IMG/VR virus record: IMGVR_UViG_3300024521_000002
Location: 1-33,193 of that record
DNA length: 33,193 nucleotides
Strand: one strand, 5' to 3'
Origin: a virus
This document shows, piece after piece, positions 16,504 through 23,199 of the stretch; the stretch's first letter is position 1, and every line of letters starts with the position of its first letter. The translations under genes were made by a program, and so were the position numbers. The notes beneath the pieces are model-generated. The model worked only from the letters and a program-made list of their open reading frames with translations. It searched no databases and was not told where the DNA came from.

Positions 16504-16645
16504 TTATTACCCCCCTCCCATTGCGTAACTCTGCTAGCTTAGCTTTTAAAATAACGTGTTCGGAGTCTGTTAAATAAAACTCCCGCTTTAACCGGCCTAG
16601 CTCTTTTTGTCTAAGTCGGTATTGTTTAACTCTTTCCTTGCTCAT
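16490..16645 (-). CDS. 51-aa basic protein, possible ribbon-helix-helix
   Basis: The start ATG 16645 overlaps the previous stop (TAATG). The sequence KERVKQYRLRQKELGRLKRE followed by FYLTDSEHVILKAKLAELR suggests a basic helix, a short strand with a Ser/Asp helix cap, and a second helix, compatible with an Arc/MetJ-like DNA-binding unit. This is by eye only. Confidence 0.5.
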   Translation of the reverse strand: MSKERVKQYRLRQKELGRLKREFYLTDSEHVILKAKLAELRNGRGVINGKD

Positions 16646-16842
16646 TATGGGCTTACCGGGTAACCGTTTTTAGCTAAACAAAACAAACTACAAATTAAAT
16701 CTTTTCTTGTTTCGTAAATGAACTTGCCAGACCATGTTTTGAATTTTGTTTTTTTGTACCTTAACGTTAAGTTGCTTTCTAATTTTACATCAAACCCTTT
16801 ATTGCTTGCTTGATTTATAAATCTATCGGTTAATTTGCTCAT
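16645..16842 (-). CDS. 65-aa basic hypothetical protein
   Basis: ATG 16842 follows AAAGAGATAAT on the minus strand. The product is basic with a predicted two-strand region (ESNLTLRYKKTKFKTWSGKF) and a C-terminal helix with two Cys. It is the first gene after the promoter/operator candidate at 16887-16915. Unknown family. Confidence 0.5.
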   Translation of the reverse strand: MSKLTDRFINQASNKGFDVKLESNLTLRYKKTKFKTWSGKFIYETRKDLICSLFCLAKNGYPVSP

Positions 16843-16886
16843 TTGATTATCTCTTTGTTAAGTTGATATAAGGAGTATGAACTAAG

Positions 16887-16915
16887 GTTACATGTAACGC
16901 AAGTGTTATAGTCAA
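16887..16915 (-). promoter_or_regulatory. Minus-strand promoter candidate with palindromic operator
   Basis: On the minus strand TTGACT (16915-16910) is followed after 17 bases by TGTAAC (16892-16887). The -10 lies inside the perfect 12-bp palindrome GTTACATGTAAC at 16887-16898. The -10 is weak, so the palindrome may be the more reliable element. Confidence 0.35.
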
Positions 16916-17355
16916 TTAATTTGTCGCTCCATTAAATCCCGATAATCACACTTGGCAGGTATTCTTATTGTGCATCCTATCCCTTGCGCAAAATCCAATA
17001 TATGCGTTGTATAGTGGTATGATTCGCCCTTATCCAAGCCGCTAGTGCTTTTTAATGTTTCTTTGATAGTAATCTCGCCCGTATGAACGTTTGTGCATTC
17101 TGTTTGCTCCCAGCCAAGAAAGTTGTTTTTCATTTCAAACTTAACCTTTTTTGGCGTCCAACCCTTGCGGCCCTTGCTTATCAGATATTTTGACAGCTCG
17201 GTGTATACAGAATGTTGTAATGCGTTCTGCGACAACGACCGCTTTTCTCGCCACTCAACAATAGTTACCCGCCAGCTTTTACCGGTAGCAACCATTCGTC
17301 CAATTTCAACAGCTAAAGACGCAATATTGGTCGCGCATAATTTAAAGTCTTTCAT
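16912..17355 (-). CDS. ninB: NinB-like recombination mediator (lambda Orf family)
   Basis: This 147-residue protein has the NinB signature: a strand (WRVTIVEWREKRSLSQNALQ), then helices, and a C-terminal helix (YTTHILDFAQGIGCTIRIP). Lambda NinB (Orf) binds single-stranded DNA and SSB and helps load recombinases. Its presence with ninG at 14667-15245 marks this leftward operon as a Nin-type region, here oriented away from the replication genes. There is a gap of 74 bases to the upstream gene. Confidence 0.8.
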   Translation of the reverse strand: MKDFKLCATNIASLAVEIGRMVATGKSWRVTIVEWREKRSLSQNALQHSVYTELSKYLISKGRKGWTPKKVKFEMKNNFLGWEQTECTNVHTGEITIKETLKSTSGLDKGESYHYTTHILDFAQGIGCTIRIPAKCDYRDLMERQIN

Positions 17356-17429
17356 TCATCCCACCACAAATACAAAACACCGCCGCCCGTCAATATCACA
17401 AAGTAGGCGGCTATTAAAATACACGACAA

Positions 17430-17891
17430 TTAAAACGCTCCAAGTTTCTCAAATATATGTCCAACTTCTTCTTCTAAAAAATCACGGCACACCGGAGAGG
17501 CTACCCATCCAACCCCGGTAACATTCACATTTAACGCCTTTTGCCTGGCTACAAACGCCTGGTGCTTCACGTTTAAATCAGCAACAATATTTCGCTGATA
17601 TTCACGGCTGTTTTTATGCTCAAGCTCTGCCAGTTCCATTTTTATAGTAGCCAATCCTTTTTCAATGCAGAATATACAAAGCATTACACTCCACTTATAC
17701 GGGTACATCTGAAGCGCATCGGCTAATTTAGGCGTAACCTTTAACAACTCACCTTGAAGATTAACCGGCTCAGGTTGTTGGTCGTGGTCGTTATCATTAA
17801 CAAAATACGATACCGCCACATTTCGCAAGTGCTTTTCATTCTCAAGCACCGCCATTCGTAAAGGGTTATGTTTTTTATTGCGCTTACTCAT
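17430..17891 (-). CDS. 153-aa hypothetical early protein
   Basis: ATG 17891 overlaps the stop of the upstream gene (TAATG). The alternative ATG at 17903 lies inside that gene with a poorer ribosome-binding site. The product has a basic N-terminus (SKRNKKHNPLR), a middle helix (YPYKWSVMLCIFCIEKGLATI) and a long charged helix (MELAELEHKNSREYQRNIV). No catalytic motif or family recognised. Confidence 0.55.
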   Translation of the reverse strand: MSKRNKKHNPLRMAVLENEKHLRNVAVSYFVNDNDHDQQPEPVNLQGELLKVTPKLADALQMYPYKWSVMLCIFCIEKGLATIKMELAELEHKNSREYQRNIVADLNVKHQAFVARQKALNVNVTGVGWVASPVCRDFLEEEVGHIFEKLGAF

Positions 17892-18361
17892 TAACAATTC
17901 CATCTTATATCTAAGCTTCGCTCTAGTTTACGATCTTCCAGTATCACATCTATTCTGCGCCTGCTATCAGTATGGATAACCTGTACCGGTAAATCTTTGG
18001 TGCTTATAAATACGGGGCTGGTTGTTTTATCCTGGCAGTCATTACAATGTAAAGCGCTTGCCTTTTCAGCAGTAGCTTTATACTCGCCACAATTACCACA
18101 GAAGAATATCCCCACCTCTAAAGTCGATTTCTTTTTGGCCCTGACTTTATCGTCAGCAAATTTATGTATGTTAGCCAGTAACCATTTATTCATCACCGGA
18201 AGCTCGTAATGCTTAGTAGCATTTTTAATAAACGATGAGTGTATATTATTATCGTGACGAACCAGACTTCTGAGCTGTTGCACGTTCAGGTCGTTATTGT
18301 TGGCGAATTGGCGAATCGTTACGTGTCCGTTATCTATAAATGCGTTATGTATATTTTTCAT
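17891..18361 (-). CDS. 156-aa putative DNA-binding protein with zinc ribbon
   Basis: The N-terminal half looks helix-turn-helix-like (HVTIRQFANNNDLNVQQLRS), followed by a basic linker (DDKVRAKKKST) and a clear zinc ribbon at about residues 88-113 (FFCGNCGEYKA, then HCNDCQ). The C-terminal part is mixed alpha/beta and basic. The order HTH then zinc ribbon suggests a DNA-binding early regulator or recombination accessory. Start ATG 18361 follows AGGATTATAAC. Its stop overlaps the next start. Confidence 0.55.
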   Translation of the reverse strand: MKNIHNAFIDNGHVTIRQFANNNDLNVQQLRSLVRHDNNIHSSFIKNATKHYELPVMNKWLLANIHKFADDKVRAKKKSTLEVGIFFCGNCGEYKATAEKASALHCNDCQDKTTSPVFISTKDLPVQVIHTDSRRRIDVILEDRKLERSLDIRWNC

Positions 18362-18410
18362 GTTATAATCCTATTACTAATGTGGTTGTTAGTTATCCGT
18401 TAATGAAAGG

Positions 18411-18575
18411 TTAACGGTTTATTCTAGTTACGCTTAGTATTGATTCCTCTGTAAACTTAAAGCAGGCGGTTATGTGTTCGCCTAGCTGTTTATCATTATC
18501 TATATGAACGGTATACACTCGGCCGTCATTTGATTGCTTTACTATTATGTATTTACAATTGATACCTAAGTTCAT
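18411..18575 (-). CDS. 54-aa hypothetical protein
   Basis: ATG 18575 lies in the conserved leader (18573-18598) that also precedes the gene at 18599-18982. The product is strand-rich (CKYIIVKQSNDGRVYTVHI, then ACFKFTEESILSVT) and resembles a small beta-sheet domain. Unknown function. Confidence 0.5.
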   Translation of the reverse strand: MNLGINCKYIIVKQSNDGRVYTVHIDNDKQLGEHITACFKFTEESILSVTRINR

Positions 18576-18598
18576 CTTTCTACCCCTGTTTAATTAAT
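18573..18598 (-). repeat. Copy 1 of a 26-bp direct repeat carrying a ribosome-binding site and start codon
   Basis: This 26-base segment is identical to 18980-19005. On the minus strand it reads from an ATTAATTAAA end through ACAGGGGTAGAAAGATG, so it delivers the ribosome-binding site and start codon of the gene at 18411-18575. Confidence 0.75.
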
Positions 18599-18982
18599 CT
18601 ATTCGTCAATCTCATAATCAGCTCTAAATGGCGTATGTGAGTTAACGTGCTTTAAAAATAATGTTTCTGTTAATATTTCTATTGATGACTTTCCGTATTT
18701 ATTGCCGTCAGGATCAACTTTTGACTTCTTAAATACCACTCTATCAATAAGTCCTTTAGGTAATTTAACTATAGACATTACCTCGTATTGAATTTTACCC
18801 TCACCATTAGCAGTAAAAAACCTAGTACAGTTATTTTCTGATCCGTCATCCTCTTCTGTTAGTTTACATCCAGAAGCCCAATTTTCGTAAAACTCAGGCT
18901 CGTACCTGCTACCTTGAATGGTTTCATACATATAAAACGGCCAAGCCATTGAATACTTTTTACCAACCGTTAACTCTTCCAT
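18599..18982 (-). CDS. 127-aa hypothetical protein
   Basis: The start ATG 18982 lies in the second copy of the 26-bp leader repeat. The product is acidic and aromatic at the N-terminus (YSMAWPFYMYETIQGSRYEP), has a Gly/Glu-rich turn (TEEDDGSENN), and a Lys-rich second half (VVFKKSKVDPDGNKYGKSS). No family recognised; probably a soluble host-interaction protein. Confidence 0.55.
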   Translation of the reverse strand: MEELTVGKKYSMAWPFYMYETIQGSRYEPEFYENWASGCKLTEEDDGSENNCTRFFTANGEGKIQYEVMSIVKLPKGLIDRVVFKKSKVDPDGNKYGKSSIEILTETLFLKHVNSHTPFRADYEIDE

Positions 18983-19005
18983 CTTTCTACCCCTGTTTAA
19001 TTAAT
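18980..19005 (-). repeat. Copy 2 of the 26-bp leader repeat
   Basis: Identical to 18573-18598. It supplies the ribosome-binding site and start of the 18599-18982 gene. The downstream coding sequences share no similarity, so the leader itself was duplicated or conserved. Confidence 0.75.
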
Positions 19006-19220
19006 AAATCCCAAAATACATCATCTACCGACTTACCGCCGATGATGCTTGAATACTCCCCATCCGCGTTATACTGATTAAAATACCGCTGTGCTTCACG
19101 TTGAACTCTTGATACACACCGACTGCTAACAGTCCATAAACCCAACTTGCATGATATTGTTGTACGTCCATGGCTTATTGATATATTAGTGCACGCTTTA
19201 TATTCGGTTAAAGAATTCAT
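18987..19220 (-). CDS. 77-aa hypothetical protein
   Basis: ATG 19220 starts a basic protein with several Ser/Thr/Cys in the first half (NISISHGRTTISCKLGLWTV) and a helical middle (VSRVQREAQRYFNQYNADGE). The stop TAG lies within the second leader repeat, only five bases before the next start. Function unknown. Confidence 0.45.
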   Translation of the reverse strand: MNSLTEYKACTNISISHGRTTISCKLGLWTVSSRCVSRVQREAQRYFNQYNADGEYSSIIGGKSVDDVFWDLLIKQG

Positions 19221-19231
19221 AAGCCACCCAT

Positions 19232-19438
19232 TTAATTCTTATAAACTATTGCGCTAATCTGTGTTTTAGTCATGTAAATGTCACAACCCATTTTTTCGTT
19301 ATCTATCGAGCCTGTATAAGTGAAGTACGTCTTGTGATTTAACTCTTTATATTGCTGAACACATTTACAGGCGTATTTCAATTGATTATCGGTCATCGGT
19401 TGCTCTTGCCGCTTTGGTGTTCTAATTGCTATTTTCAT
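19232..19438 (-). CDS. 68-aa hypothetical protein
   Basis: ATG 19438 is preferred to ATG 19444 because GGAG would be too close to the latter. The product has a basic N-terminus (MKIAIRTPKRQEQP), a helix with Cys (QLKYACKCVQQYKEL) and a strand-rich C-terminus. Its leader contains the ACAACGCAAT element shared by four consecutive genes. Unknown family. Confidence 0.5.
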   Translation of the reverse strand: MKIAIRTPKRQEQPMTDNQLKYACKCVQQYKELNHKTYFTYTGSIDNEKMGCDIYMTKTQISAIVYKN

Positions 19439-19450
19439 TTTCATTTCTCC

Positions 19451-19468
19451 ATTGCGTTGTTAATTAAA
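19451..19468 (-). repeat. Shared leader element (copy 4)
   Basis: The plus strand reads ATTGCGTTGTTAATTAAA. On the minus strand it lies just before the GGAG of the gene at 19232-19438. Related copies lie at 19678-19694, 19992-20009 and 20279-20290. Confidence 0.65.
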
Positions 19469-19667
19469 TAAGATAAAGGTCTTCAATCACCTTGCCCTCA
19501 TAACCTACCGTAATCGGTTCGTCGTGCATGTCTATAACCTGAGTAAGCCCCATCACATCAATAGTTAAAAGCCCACAACTTAGCTCAACATGTACAACTG
19601 GAAATCCCTTACAGTAAATTACATCATCAATTTTTAACCATTTTTCATTTCCTGTAAGTACATCCAT
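19464..19667 (-). CDS. 67-aa hypothetical protein
   Basis: ATG 19667 has GGAG seven bases upstream. The product is strand-rich and acidic (LKIDDVIYCKGFPVVHVELS, then LTQVIDMHDEPITVGYEG), suggesting a small beta-barrel. The stop TAA is formed within the shared leader element of the next gene. Unknown function. Confidence 0.5.
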   Translation of the reverse strand: MDVLTGNEKWLKIDDVIYCKGFPVVHVELSCGLLTIDVMGLTQVIDMHDEPITVGYEGKVIEDLYLI

Positions 19668-19677
19668 TTCATTTCTC

Positions 19678-19694
19678 CATTGCGTTGTTAATTG
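19678..19694 (-). repeat. Shared leader element (copy 3)
   Basis: CCATTGCGTTGTTAATT on the plus strand. It precedes the gene at 19464-19667 and is followed by the same GGAGAAATGAAA context as copy 4. Confidence 0.6.
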
Positions 19695-19699
19695 ATGCT

Positions 19700-19972
19700 C
19701 TAAACTATTGTGAATAAATGCCTTGGTATTACGTGATCATCATCTGTCATTTCAAAATAATCTTTCTCAGGGTTTTCGTGCGGGTATTCGTAAACTTGTA
19801 CAAAATCATTTCTAGCCATGCGATCTAAAAAATTATCCATAGCCTCTGTGTGTTTAAATTCTGGGTCGTAACCCTTTAGCCATTCAAAATATTTCACTCT
19901 AAAATGATCTACAGGCTTTACTGTAAAATAATTATGATCTATTACCCATTGGCTTTGCGGTGCGTCACTCAT
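19700..19972 (-). CDS. 90-aa acidic hypothetical protein
   Basis: Starts at ATG 19972 behind GAGAGAGTTAAA. The product is acidic and aromatic (VIDHNYFTVKPVDHFRVKYF, then QVYEYPHENPEKDYFEMTDD). No family recognised. Small acidic early proteins in this position often inhibit host enzymes, but nothing specific can be said. Confidence 0.55.
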   Translation of the reverse strand: MSDAPQSQWVIDHNYFTVKPVDHFRVKYFEWLKGYDPEFKHTEAMDNFLDRMARNDFVQVYEYPHENPEKDYFEMTDDDHVIPRHLFTIV

Positions 19973-19985
19973 TTTAACTCTCTCT

Positions 19986-20261
19986 TTAGTTGATTGCGTT
20001 GTTAATTAAATACTTTGCGAGGGCTTTGCACTGTACTGCTCCGTTGTGGCGAATCCACCATTGAGGGTAAATACCTAAAAATATAGCGTCATCAAAGTTA
20101 CTATCTCCGTGTTCCTTTTTTTCTGTGTACCGAATAAAGTGCCCGTTTACAAAAACTTCATTTACATGTGCCTTTTCTGGGTTCCCGTCGAGATCAGGTA
20201 TAGGGAACTCTTTAATTAATTCATCCTGTTGCTTACTGTAAAAGTATTTGTATGGTTTCAT
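19986..20261 (-). CDS. 91-aa hypothetical protein, first gene of the leftward operon
   Basis: ATG 20261 is the first start downstream of the minus-strand promoter at 20303-20331. The product (YKYFYSKQQDELIKEFPIPD, then FLGIYPQWWIRHNGAVQC and ALAKYLINNA) is a mixed alpha/beta soluble protein rich in aromatics. Being promoter-proximal it should be made earliest and most. Unknown family. Confidence 0.55.
   Translation of the reverse strand: MKPYKYFYSKQQDELIKEFPIPDLDGNPEKAHVNEVFVNGHFIRYTEKKEHGDSNFDDAIFLGIYPQWWIRHNGAVQCKALAKYLINNAIN
19992..20009 (-). repeat. Shared leader element (copy 2)
   Basis: GATTGCGTTGTTAATTAA on the plus strand. It precedes the gene at 19700-19972 with the same CAACTAAAGAGAG context as copy 1 at 20279-20290. 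Confidence 0.6.
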
Positions 20262-20278
20262 TTCAATTCTCTTTAGTT

Positions 20279-20290
20279 GATTGCGTTGTT
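20279..20290 (-). repeat. Shared leader element (copy 1, partial)
   Basis: GATTGCGTTGTT, the core of the element, lies between the leftward promoter and the first gene (19986-20261). Confidence 0.5.
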
Positions 20291-20302
20291 GATGAGGTAA
20301 TA

Positions 20303-20331
20303 ATAATATATAAACACTTGCATGTATACAA
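20303..20331 (-). promoter_or_regulatory. Leftward early promoter
   Basis: On the minus strand TTGTAT (20331-20326), a 17-base spacer and TATTAT (20308-20303) form a near-consensus promoter for the 20-gene minus operon. The -35 overlaps that of the rightward promoter. Confidence 0.7.
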
Positions 20332-20333
20332 GT
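20316..20333. promoter_or_regulatory. Operator-like palindrome between divergent promoters
   Basis: ACTTG-CATGTATA-CAAGT is an 18-bp dyad in which seven of nine base pairs are symmetric. It contains both -35 boxes. It is the natural binding site for the HTH protein encoded at 20375-20629; that pairing is inference. Confidence 0.55.
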
Positions 20334-20346
20334 ATTTTAATATAAT
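20318..20346 (+). promoter_or_regulatory. Rightward early promoter
   Basis: TTGCAT (20318-20323), a 17-base spacer and TATAAT (20341-20346) lie 29 bases before the HTH gene, whose ribosome-binding site is AGGAG at 20366-20370. Confidence 0.75.
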
Positions 20347-20374
20347 CAATCTAAGTTAATAAATAGGAGTAAAT

Positions 20375-20629
20375 ATGAAAACGTACAAGAGTGCATTTGA
20401 GTTAGTAGAAGATAACCCTGCAAAGGTGAGATTACTTAAGGCTAAGTCTGACTTAATGAATGAGGTGATTGATCTAATCAACTATAAAATTAACAGTTGT
20501 GATTACACGCAAAAAGATGTGGCTGTAATGCTAGGAGTTACACAGCCGAGAATAAGTAGACTGTTAAGTGGTGGATTTAGTGAGTTTTCAATAGACATGC
20601 TAACTCAATTTAAGTTCGGACTAGAATAG
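20375..20629 (+). CDS. XRE-type helix-turn-helix regulator
   Basis: An 84-residue protein with a helical N-terminus and an HTH at about residues 44-68 (YTQKDVAVMLGVTQPRISRL), then a C-terminal helix. The arrangement resembles the HTH_37 / HigA-like group. It is the first gene behind the rightward promoter and probably binds the palindrome at 20316-20333, setting the balance between leftward and rightward early transcription. There is no LexA-like cleavage domain, so a classical SOS-induced repressor role is not supported. Confidence 0.8.
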   Translation: MKTYKSAFELVEDNPAKVRLLKAKSDLMNEVIDLINYKINSCDYTQKDVAVMLGVTQPRISRLLSGGFSEFSIDMLTQFKFGLE

Positions 20630-20690
20630 CAGGCATAAAAAAGGCGCTCCGTAAAAGCACCTAATTAATATCAACATAGGAATTATAACA

Positions 20691-21455
20691 GTGCATTATT
20701 TTCAATTCAACATAGGAGACTATGCGAGTCATACAAGCAGATTAACCCCGCTTGAAGATTTAGCGTATAGACGAATGCTTGACTTGTATTATTTAAATGA
20801 ACAGCCGTTGAACGGATGCTTAACAGACGTTGCACGTGAGTTGGGATTATCTGAACACGTGAATGAAGTTGAGTATGTTTTAAGTAAATTCTTTACTGAA
20901 ACTGAAACAGGTTTTTCACAAAAAAGAATTGATTTAGAAATCAAAAAATACAAATCTAACGCAAAAAATAAAAGTAAGGCTGGCAAGGCTTCCGCGAAAG
21001 CTAGAGCTACAAAGGCTTCAAAGGAAGTAACAGGTGTTGAACAGGTGTTGAACGCATCGGCAACAAACGTTGAACTAAACATAAACCATAAACCAATAAC
21101 CAATAACCAAGAACCATTAAACAGTTTAGTAACTAAAGATATAGTCGCTAAGGCTCCAAAGTTTAATTTCAAAACTGAGTTATTAGCGTTAGGTGTTGAT
21201 CCTGAAATTCTTGAAGATTGGCTAACTGTTCGTAAAAAGAAAAAGGCTAGCAATACAAAAACAGCCTTAAGAGGTTTGATCGCTGAAATAACAAAATCAG
21301 GATTGATGATCAACGATGCTATCGAATATGCCGCAAGTAAAAGTTGGTCAGGATTTAAAGCGGATTGGTATTTCAATGAAAACCCAATAAACACAGTTAA
21401 GCAGTATTCAGATACTACAGCTAAAAACCTTAAAAACTTAGAAGGGGAATGGTAA
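20691..21455 (+). CDS. DUF1376-type replication initiation protein
   Basis: The 254-residue protein starts with GTG at 20691 behind ATAGGAATT. Residues 1-100 are a clear DUF1376 domain (FNIGDYASHTSRLTPLEDLA, YRRMLDLYYLNEQPL), followed by a Lys/Ala-rich basic linker (KNKSKAGKASAKARATKAS), a variable Asn-rich stretch and a C-terminal domain (LEDWLTVRKKKKASNTKTAL, ending AKNLKNLEGEW). DUF1376 proteins precede helicase loaders or primases in many phages and are thought to act in replication initiation. The next gene overlaps its stop. Confidence 0.85.
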   Translation: MHYFQFNIGDYASHTSRLTPLEDLAYRRMLDLYYLNEQPLNGCLTDVARELGLSEHVNEVEYVLSKFFTETETGFSQKRIDLEIKKYKSNAKNKSKAGKASAKARATKASKEVTGVEQVLNASATNVELNINHKPITNNQEPLNSLVTKDIVAKAPKFNFKTELLALGVDPEILEDWLTVRKKKKASNTKTALRGLIAEITKSGLMINDAIEYAASKSWSGFKADWYFNENPINTVKQYSDTTAKNLKNLEGEW

Positions 21456-22045
21456 TGATTGAGTCGGACAAAGTAGATTTTAAAATTTTAATGGTCGGAG
21501 TTGGCGAGCTATACAACAAAGAAATCACAAAGCCTTTAATGCGCATTTATTTCTCATCATTAACAAACTACTCACTAATTGATGTTGAGAAAGGAATTAG
21601 CGCACATACGATGGATGCTAAACATGGCTCTTTCTTTCCAAAACCTGCCGATATTGCGCGACACCTCCAAACGGGCGATATAAGCACGGAAAATAAAGCG
21701 GAGTTAGCGTGGGCGCAAGTGATACGAGAAATACGTGTGACGGGTTCGTATGGTAGCTTAAGGCTCGATGATAAACAGGCATTGGCGGCTGTAAAAGCTC
21801 TTGGCTCATGGAAACAGCTTTGCGCGTCAACTGTTGACGAAATGACATGGAAGAAAAAAGAGTTTATGTCGATGTATGAAACTTATGAAAAAACACCTCT
21901 TGATATGTTGCCTAGCTCGTTACCGGGTCGAATAGCATTAGTTGAGCACAAAAAAGAACAAGCGGAATCAATGACCAGATTAATTGATGGTGTAGAAAGT
22001 TACCGTAATAATTTAATTAACAAAGGGGTGAATAAGAATGAGTGA
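21455..22045 (+). CDS. DUF6475-type replication-associated protein
   Basis: ATG 21455 (MIESDKVD) is preferred to ATG 21449 because GAAGGGGA at 21441-21448 gives correct spacing, and it forms TAATG with the preceding stop. The 196-residue helical protein carries ITKPLMRIYFSSLTNYSLID, GSFFPKPADIARHLQTGD, AELAWAQVIREIR and LGSWKQLCAST, a pattern I associate with DUF6475 proteins next to DUF1376 genes. The FxPKPADI region also recalls lambda P/DnaB-loader partners. It probably helps load the host helicase; that is inference. Confidence 0.7.
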   Translation: MIESDKVDFKILMVGVGELYNKEITKPLMRIYFSSLTNYSLIDVEKGISAHTMDAKHGSFFPKPADIARHLQTGDISTENKAELAWAQVIREIRVTGSYGSLRLDDKQALAAVKALGSWKQLCASTVDEMTWKKKEFMSMYETYEKTPLDMLPSSLPGRIALVEHKKEQAESMTRLIDGVESYRNNLINKGVNKNE

Positions 22046-22256
22046 ATCAAAAAGAATATTGAAATGTTTAAAAGCTTCAGACGTAATGCATTTTAAAGAT
22101 AATTTTATTGAGGGCAAAAGTTATGAAGTTGTCGACGGTGGCGGCGGTACTCCTTGTGTAAAGTCGGAGAAAGGTACTTTTTACCCTGTTCACGCGTCGC
22201 TGGATGAGTTGATAGATGTAGATCTTAGCTTTGAGTTCAAGCCGCTATTTATTTAA
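22038..22256 (+). CDS. 72-aa hypothetical protein
   Basis: ATG 22038 overlaps the end of the replication gene and follows GGGGTGAATAAG. The product has the look of a small SH3-like barrel found in phage genomes (DNFIEGKSYEVVDGGGGTPC, then KGTFYPVHASLDELID). Function unknown. Confidence 0.6.
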   Translation: MSESKRILKCLKASDVMHFKDNFIEGKSYEVVDGGGGTPCVKSEKGTFYPVHASLDELIDVDLSFEFKPLFI

Positions 22257-22276
22257 ACAACTAGAGGATAAATAAC

Positions 22277-22420
22277 ATGAGACAATCAAACATAACTGAA
22301 TTTACAGATGAAACTATAATCGAGGTTGACGACGCTGAGACAGGTGAAACCATCGGATATAGTTTTGATAATTGGGATGAGGCTGTAGAGGCTTTTATCG
22401 ATATAATTAAGGATAAATAA
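22277..22420 (+). CDS. 47-aa acidic hypothetical protein
   Basis: ATG 22277 follows AGAGGATAAATAAC, and TAA at 22418-22420 is directly followed by the next gene. The product is strongly acidic (TDETIIEVDDAETGETIGYS, then NWDEAVEAFIDIIKDK). Unknown family. Confidence 0.5.
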   Translation: MRQSNITEFTDETIIEVDDAETGETIGYSFDNWDEAVEAFIDIIKDK

Positions 22421-22421
22421 C

Positions 22422-22688
22422 ATGAGCGATACAAAATTTACAAAAGGTAGTTGGTATGTTCATACGATGTACCCAGCAGTGGTAATAATCCCAGGAGGCG
22501 GATTTGATATTGTCGGCATCCCTAACGCAAAAGCTAACGCACATTTAATAGCTTCTGCACCTGATATGTATAAATTACTAGATAGCATCGCTGAGTTAAT
22601 GAACTCTGATGACCAGACGATTGCTGATGAAATGGTTCAGAAGTTTGACGATATTGAATTACTACTTAAAAAAGCAAGGGGCGAATAA
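22422..22688 (+). CDS. 88-aa phage protein with ANAHLIASAPDMY motif
   Basis: The central motif NAKANAHLIASAPDMYKLLD is found in many small early phage proteins of gammaproteobacterial phages. The N-terminal part is strand-rich (KGSWYVHTMYPAVVIIPGGG) and the rest helical. The role of this family is not known. It overlaps the next gene by one base (TAATG). Confidence 0.65.
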   Translation: MSDTKFTKGSWYVHTMYPAVVIIPGGGFDIVGIPNAKANAHLIASAPDMYKLLDSIAELMNSDDQTIADEMVQKFDDIELLLKKARGE

Positions 22689-23065
22689 TGAGGCTGAATT
22701 TTAAAATACCAATCTACGACCACAGCATATCTTTTTTTACATCAAAGGATGAGTTGCTGAAGTATAAGGATATAGAAACTAAACATGATTTCGTTTGCTT
22801 CTTTGGGAGTGAAAATAATAATCTAGCTATTCTTGTTAGCGACCTTTGGGGTAGTTATACGGAAGTTAATTTTATGAGGTGCCTTTCGCACGAATGCAAT
22901 CATGCGGCAATGACTATATTAGATTCCGTTGGCGTTACTTTCGATGGTGACAATCAAGAGGCGCTTTGCTATCTGCAAGACTTTATATTTTCTAAAATAT
23001 TGAGCGCGTTATGCAAGGAAGTCAGAAAAGAAAAGGCAATAATAGAGGCGAATAATGAAAACTAA
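22688..23065 (+). CDS. 125-aa HEXXH metallopeptidase-like protein
   Basis: Residues 68-72 are HECNH, matching the zinc-metalloprotease HExxH motif, in a helix (NFMRCLSHECNHAAMTILDS), followed by DNQEALCYLQDF, in which Glu91 could be the third ligand. The N-terminal half is strand-rich with a possible Trp-containing surface (VSDLWGSYTE). Phage proteins of this kind are usually uncharacterised. Catalysis is plausible but unproven. The C-terminus is Lys/Glu-rich and overlaps the next gene. Confidence 0.6.
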   Translation: MRLNFKIPIYDHSISFFTSKDELLKYKDIETKHDFVCFFGSENNNLAILVSDLWGSYTEVNFMRCLSHECNHAAMTILDSVGVTFDGDNQEALCYLQDFIFSKILSALCKEVRKEKAIIEANNEN

Positions 23066-23198
23066 ATTTTATAAATACGAATGTTCAGACTGTAAAATCT
23101 CAACAGTGGAAACAAACAACAATCACGGGTATATCTGGTTTAGAACTAGGTGCACAGCATGCCGGTGTAATTCATTTATTTTAACGGGAGAGCGATAA
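23055..23198 (+). CDS. 47-aa zinc-ribbon protein
   Basis: ATG 23055 lies in the end of the previous gene behind AGAGGCGAATA. YECSDC (Cys10, Cys13) and RCTACRC (Cys33, Cys36, Cys38) give a four-Cys zinc ribbon. The stop is separated by one base from the next ATG. Unknown function. Confidence 0.6.
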   Translation: MKTKFYKYECSDCKISTVETNNNHGYIWFRTRCTACRCNSFILTGER

Positions 23199-23199
23199 C

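Noticed and set aside
16351-16542. Plus-strand frame over the small minus-strand genes
   Set aside because: It overlaps two packed minus-strand genes with good ribosome-binding sites and has no start signal.
17356-17429. 22-codon GTG frame between ninB and the next gene upstream
   Set aside because: No ribosome-binding site and no recognisable features; I see nothing else in this gap.
20639-20665. Hairpin AGGCGCT/AGCACCT after the HTH gene
   Set aside because: The stem has a mismatch and is not followed by T residues; too weak for a terminator call.
20789-21394. Long minus-strand frame opposite the DUF1376 gene
   Set aside because: It is the antisense of a clear family member with hydrophobic low-complexity content, so I treat it as a shadow.
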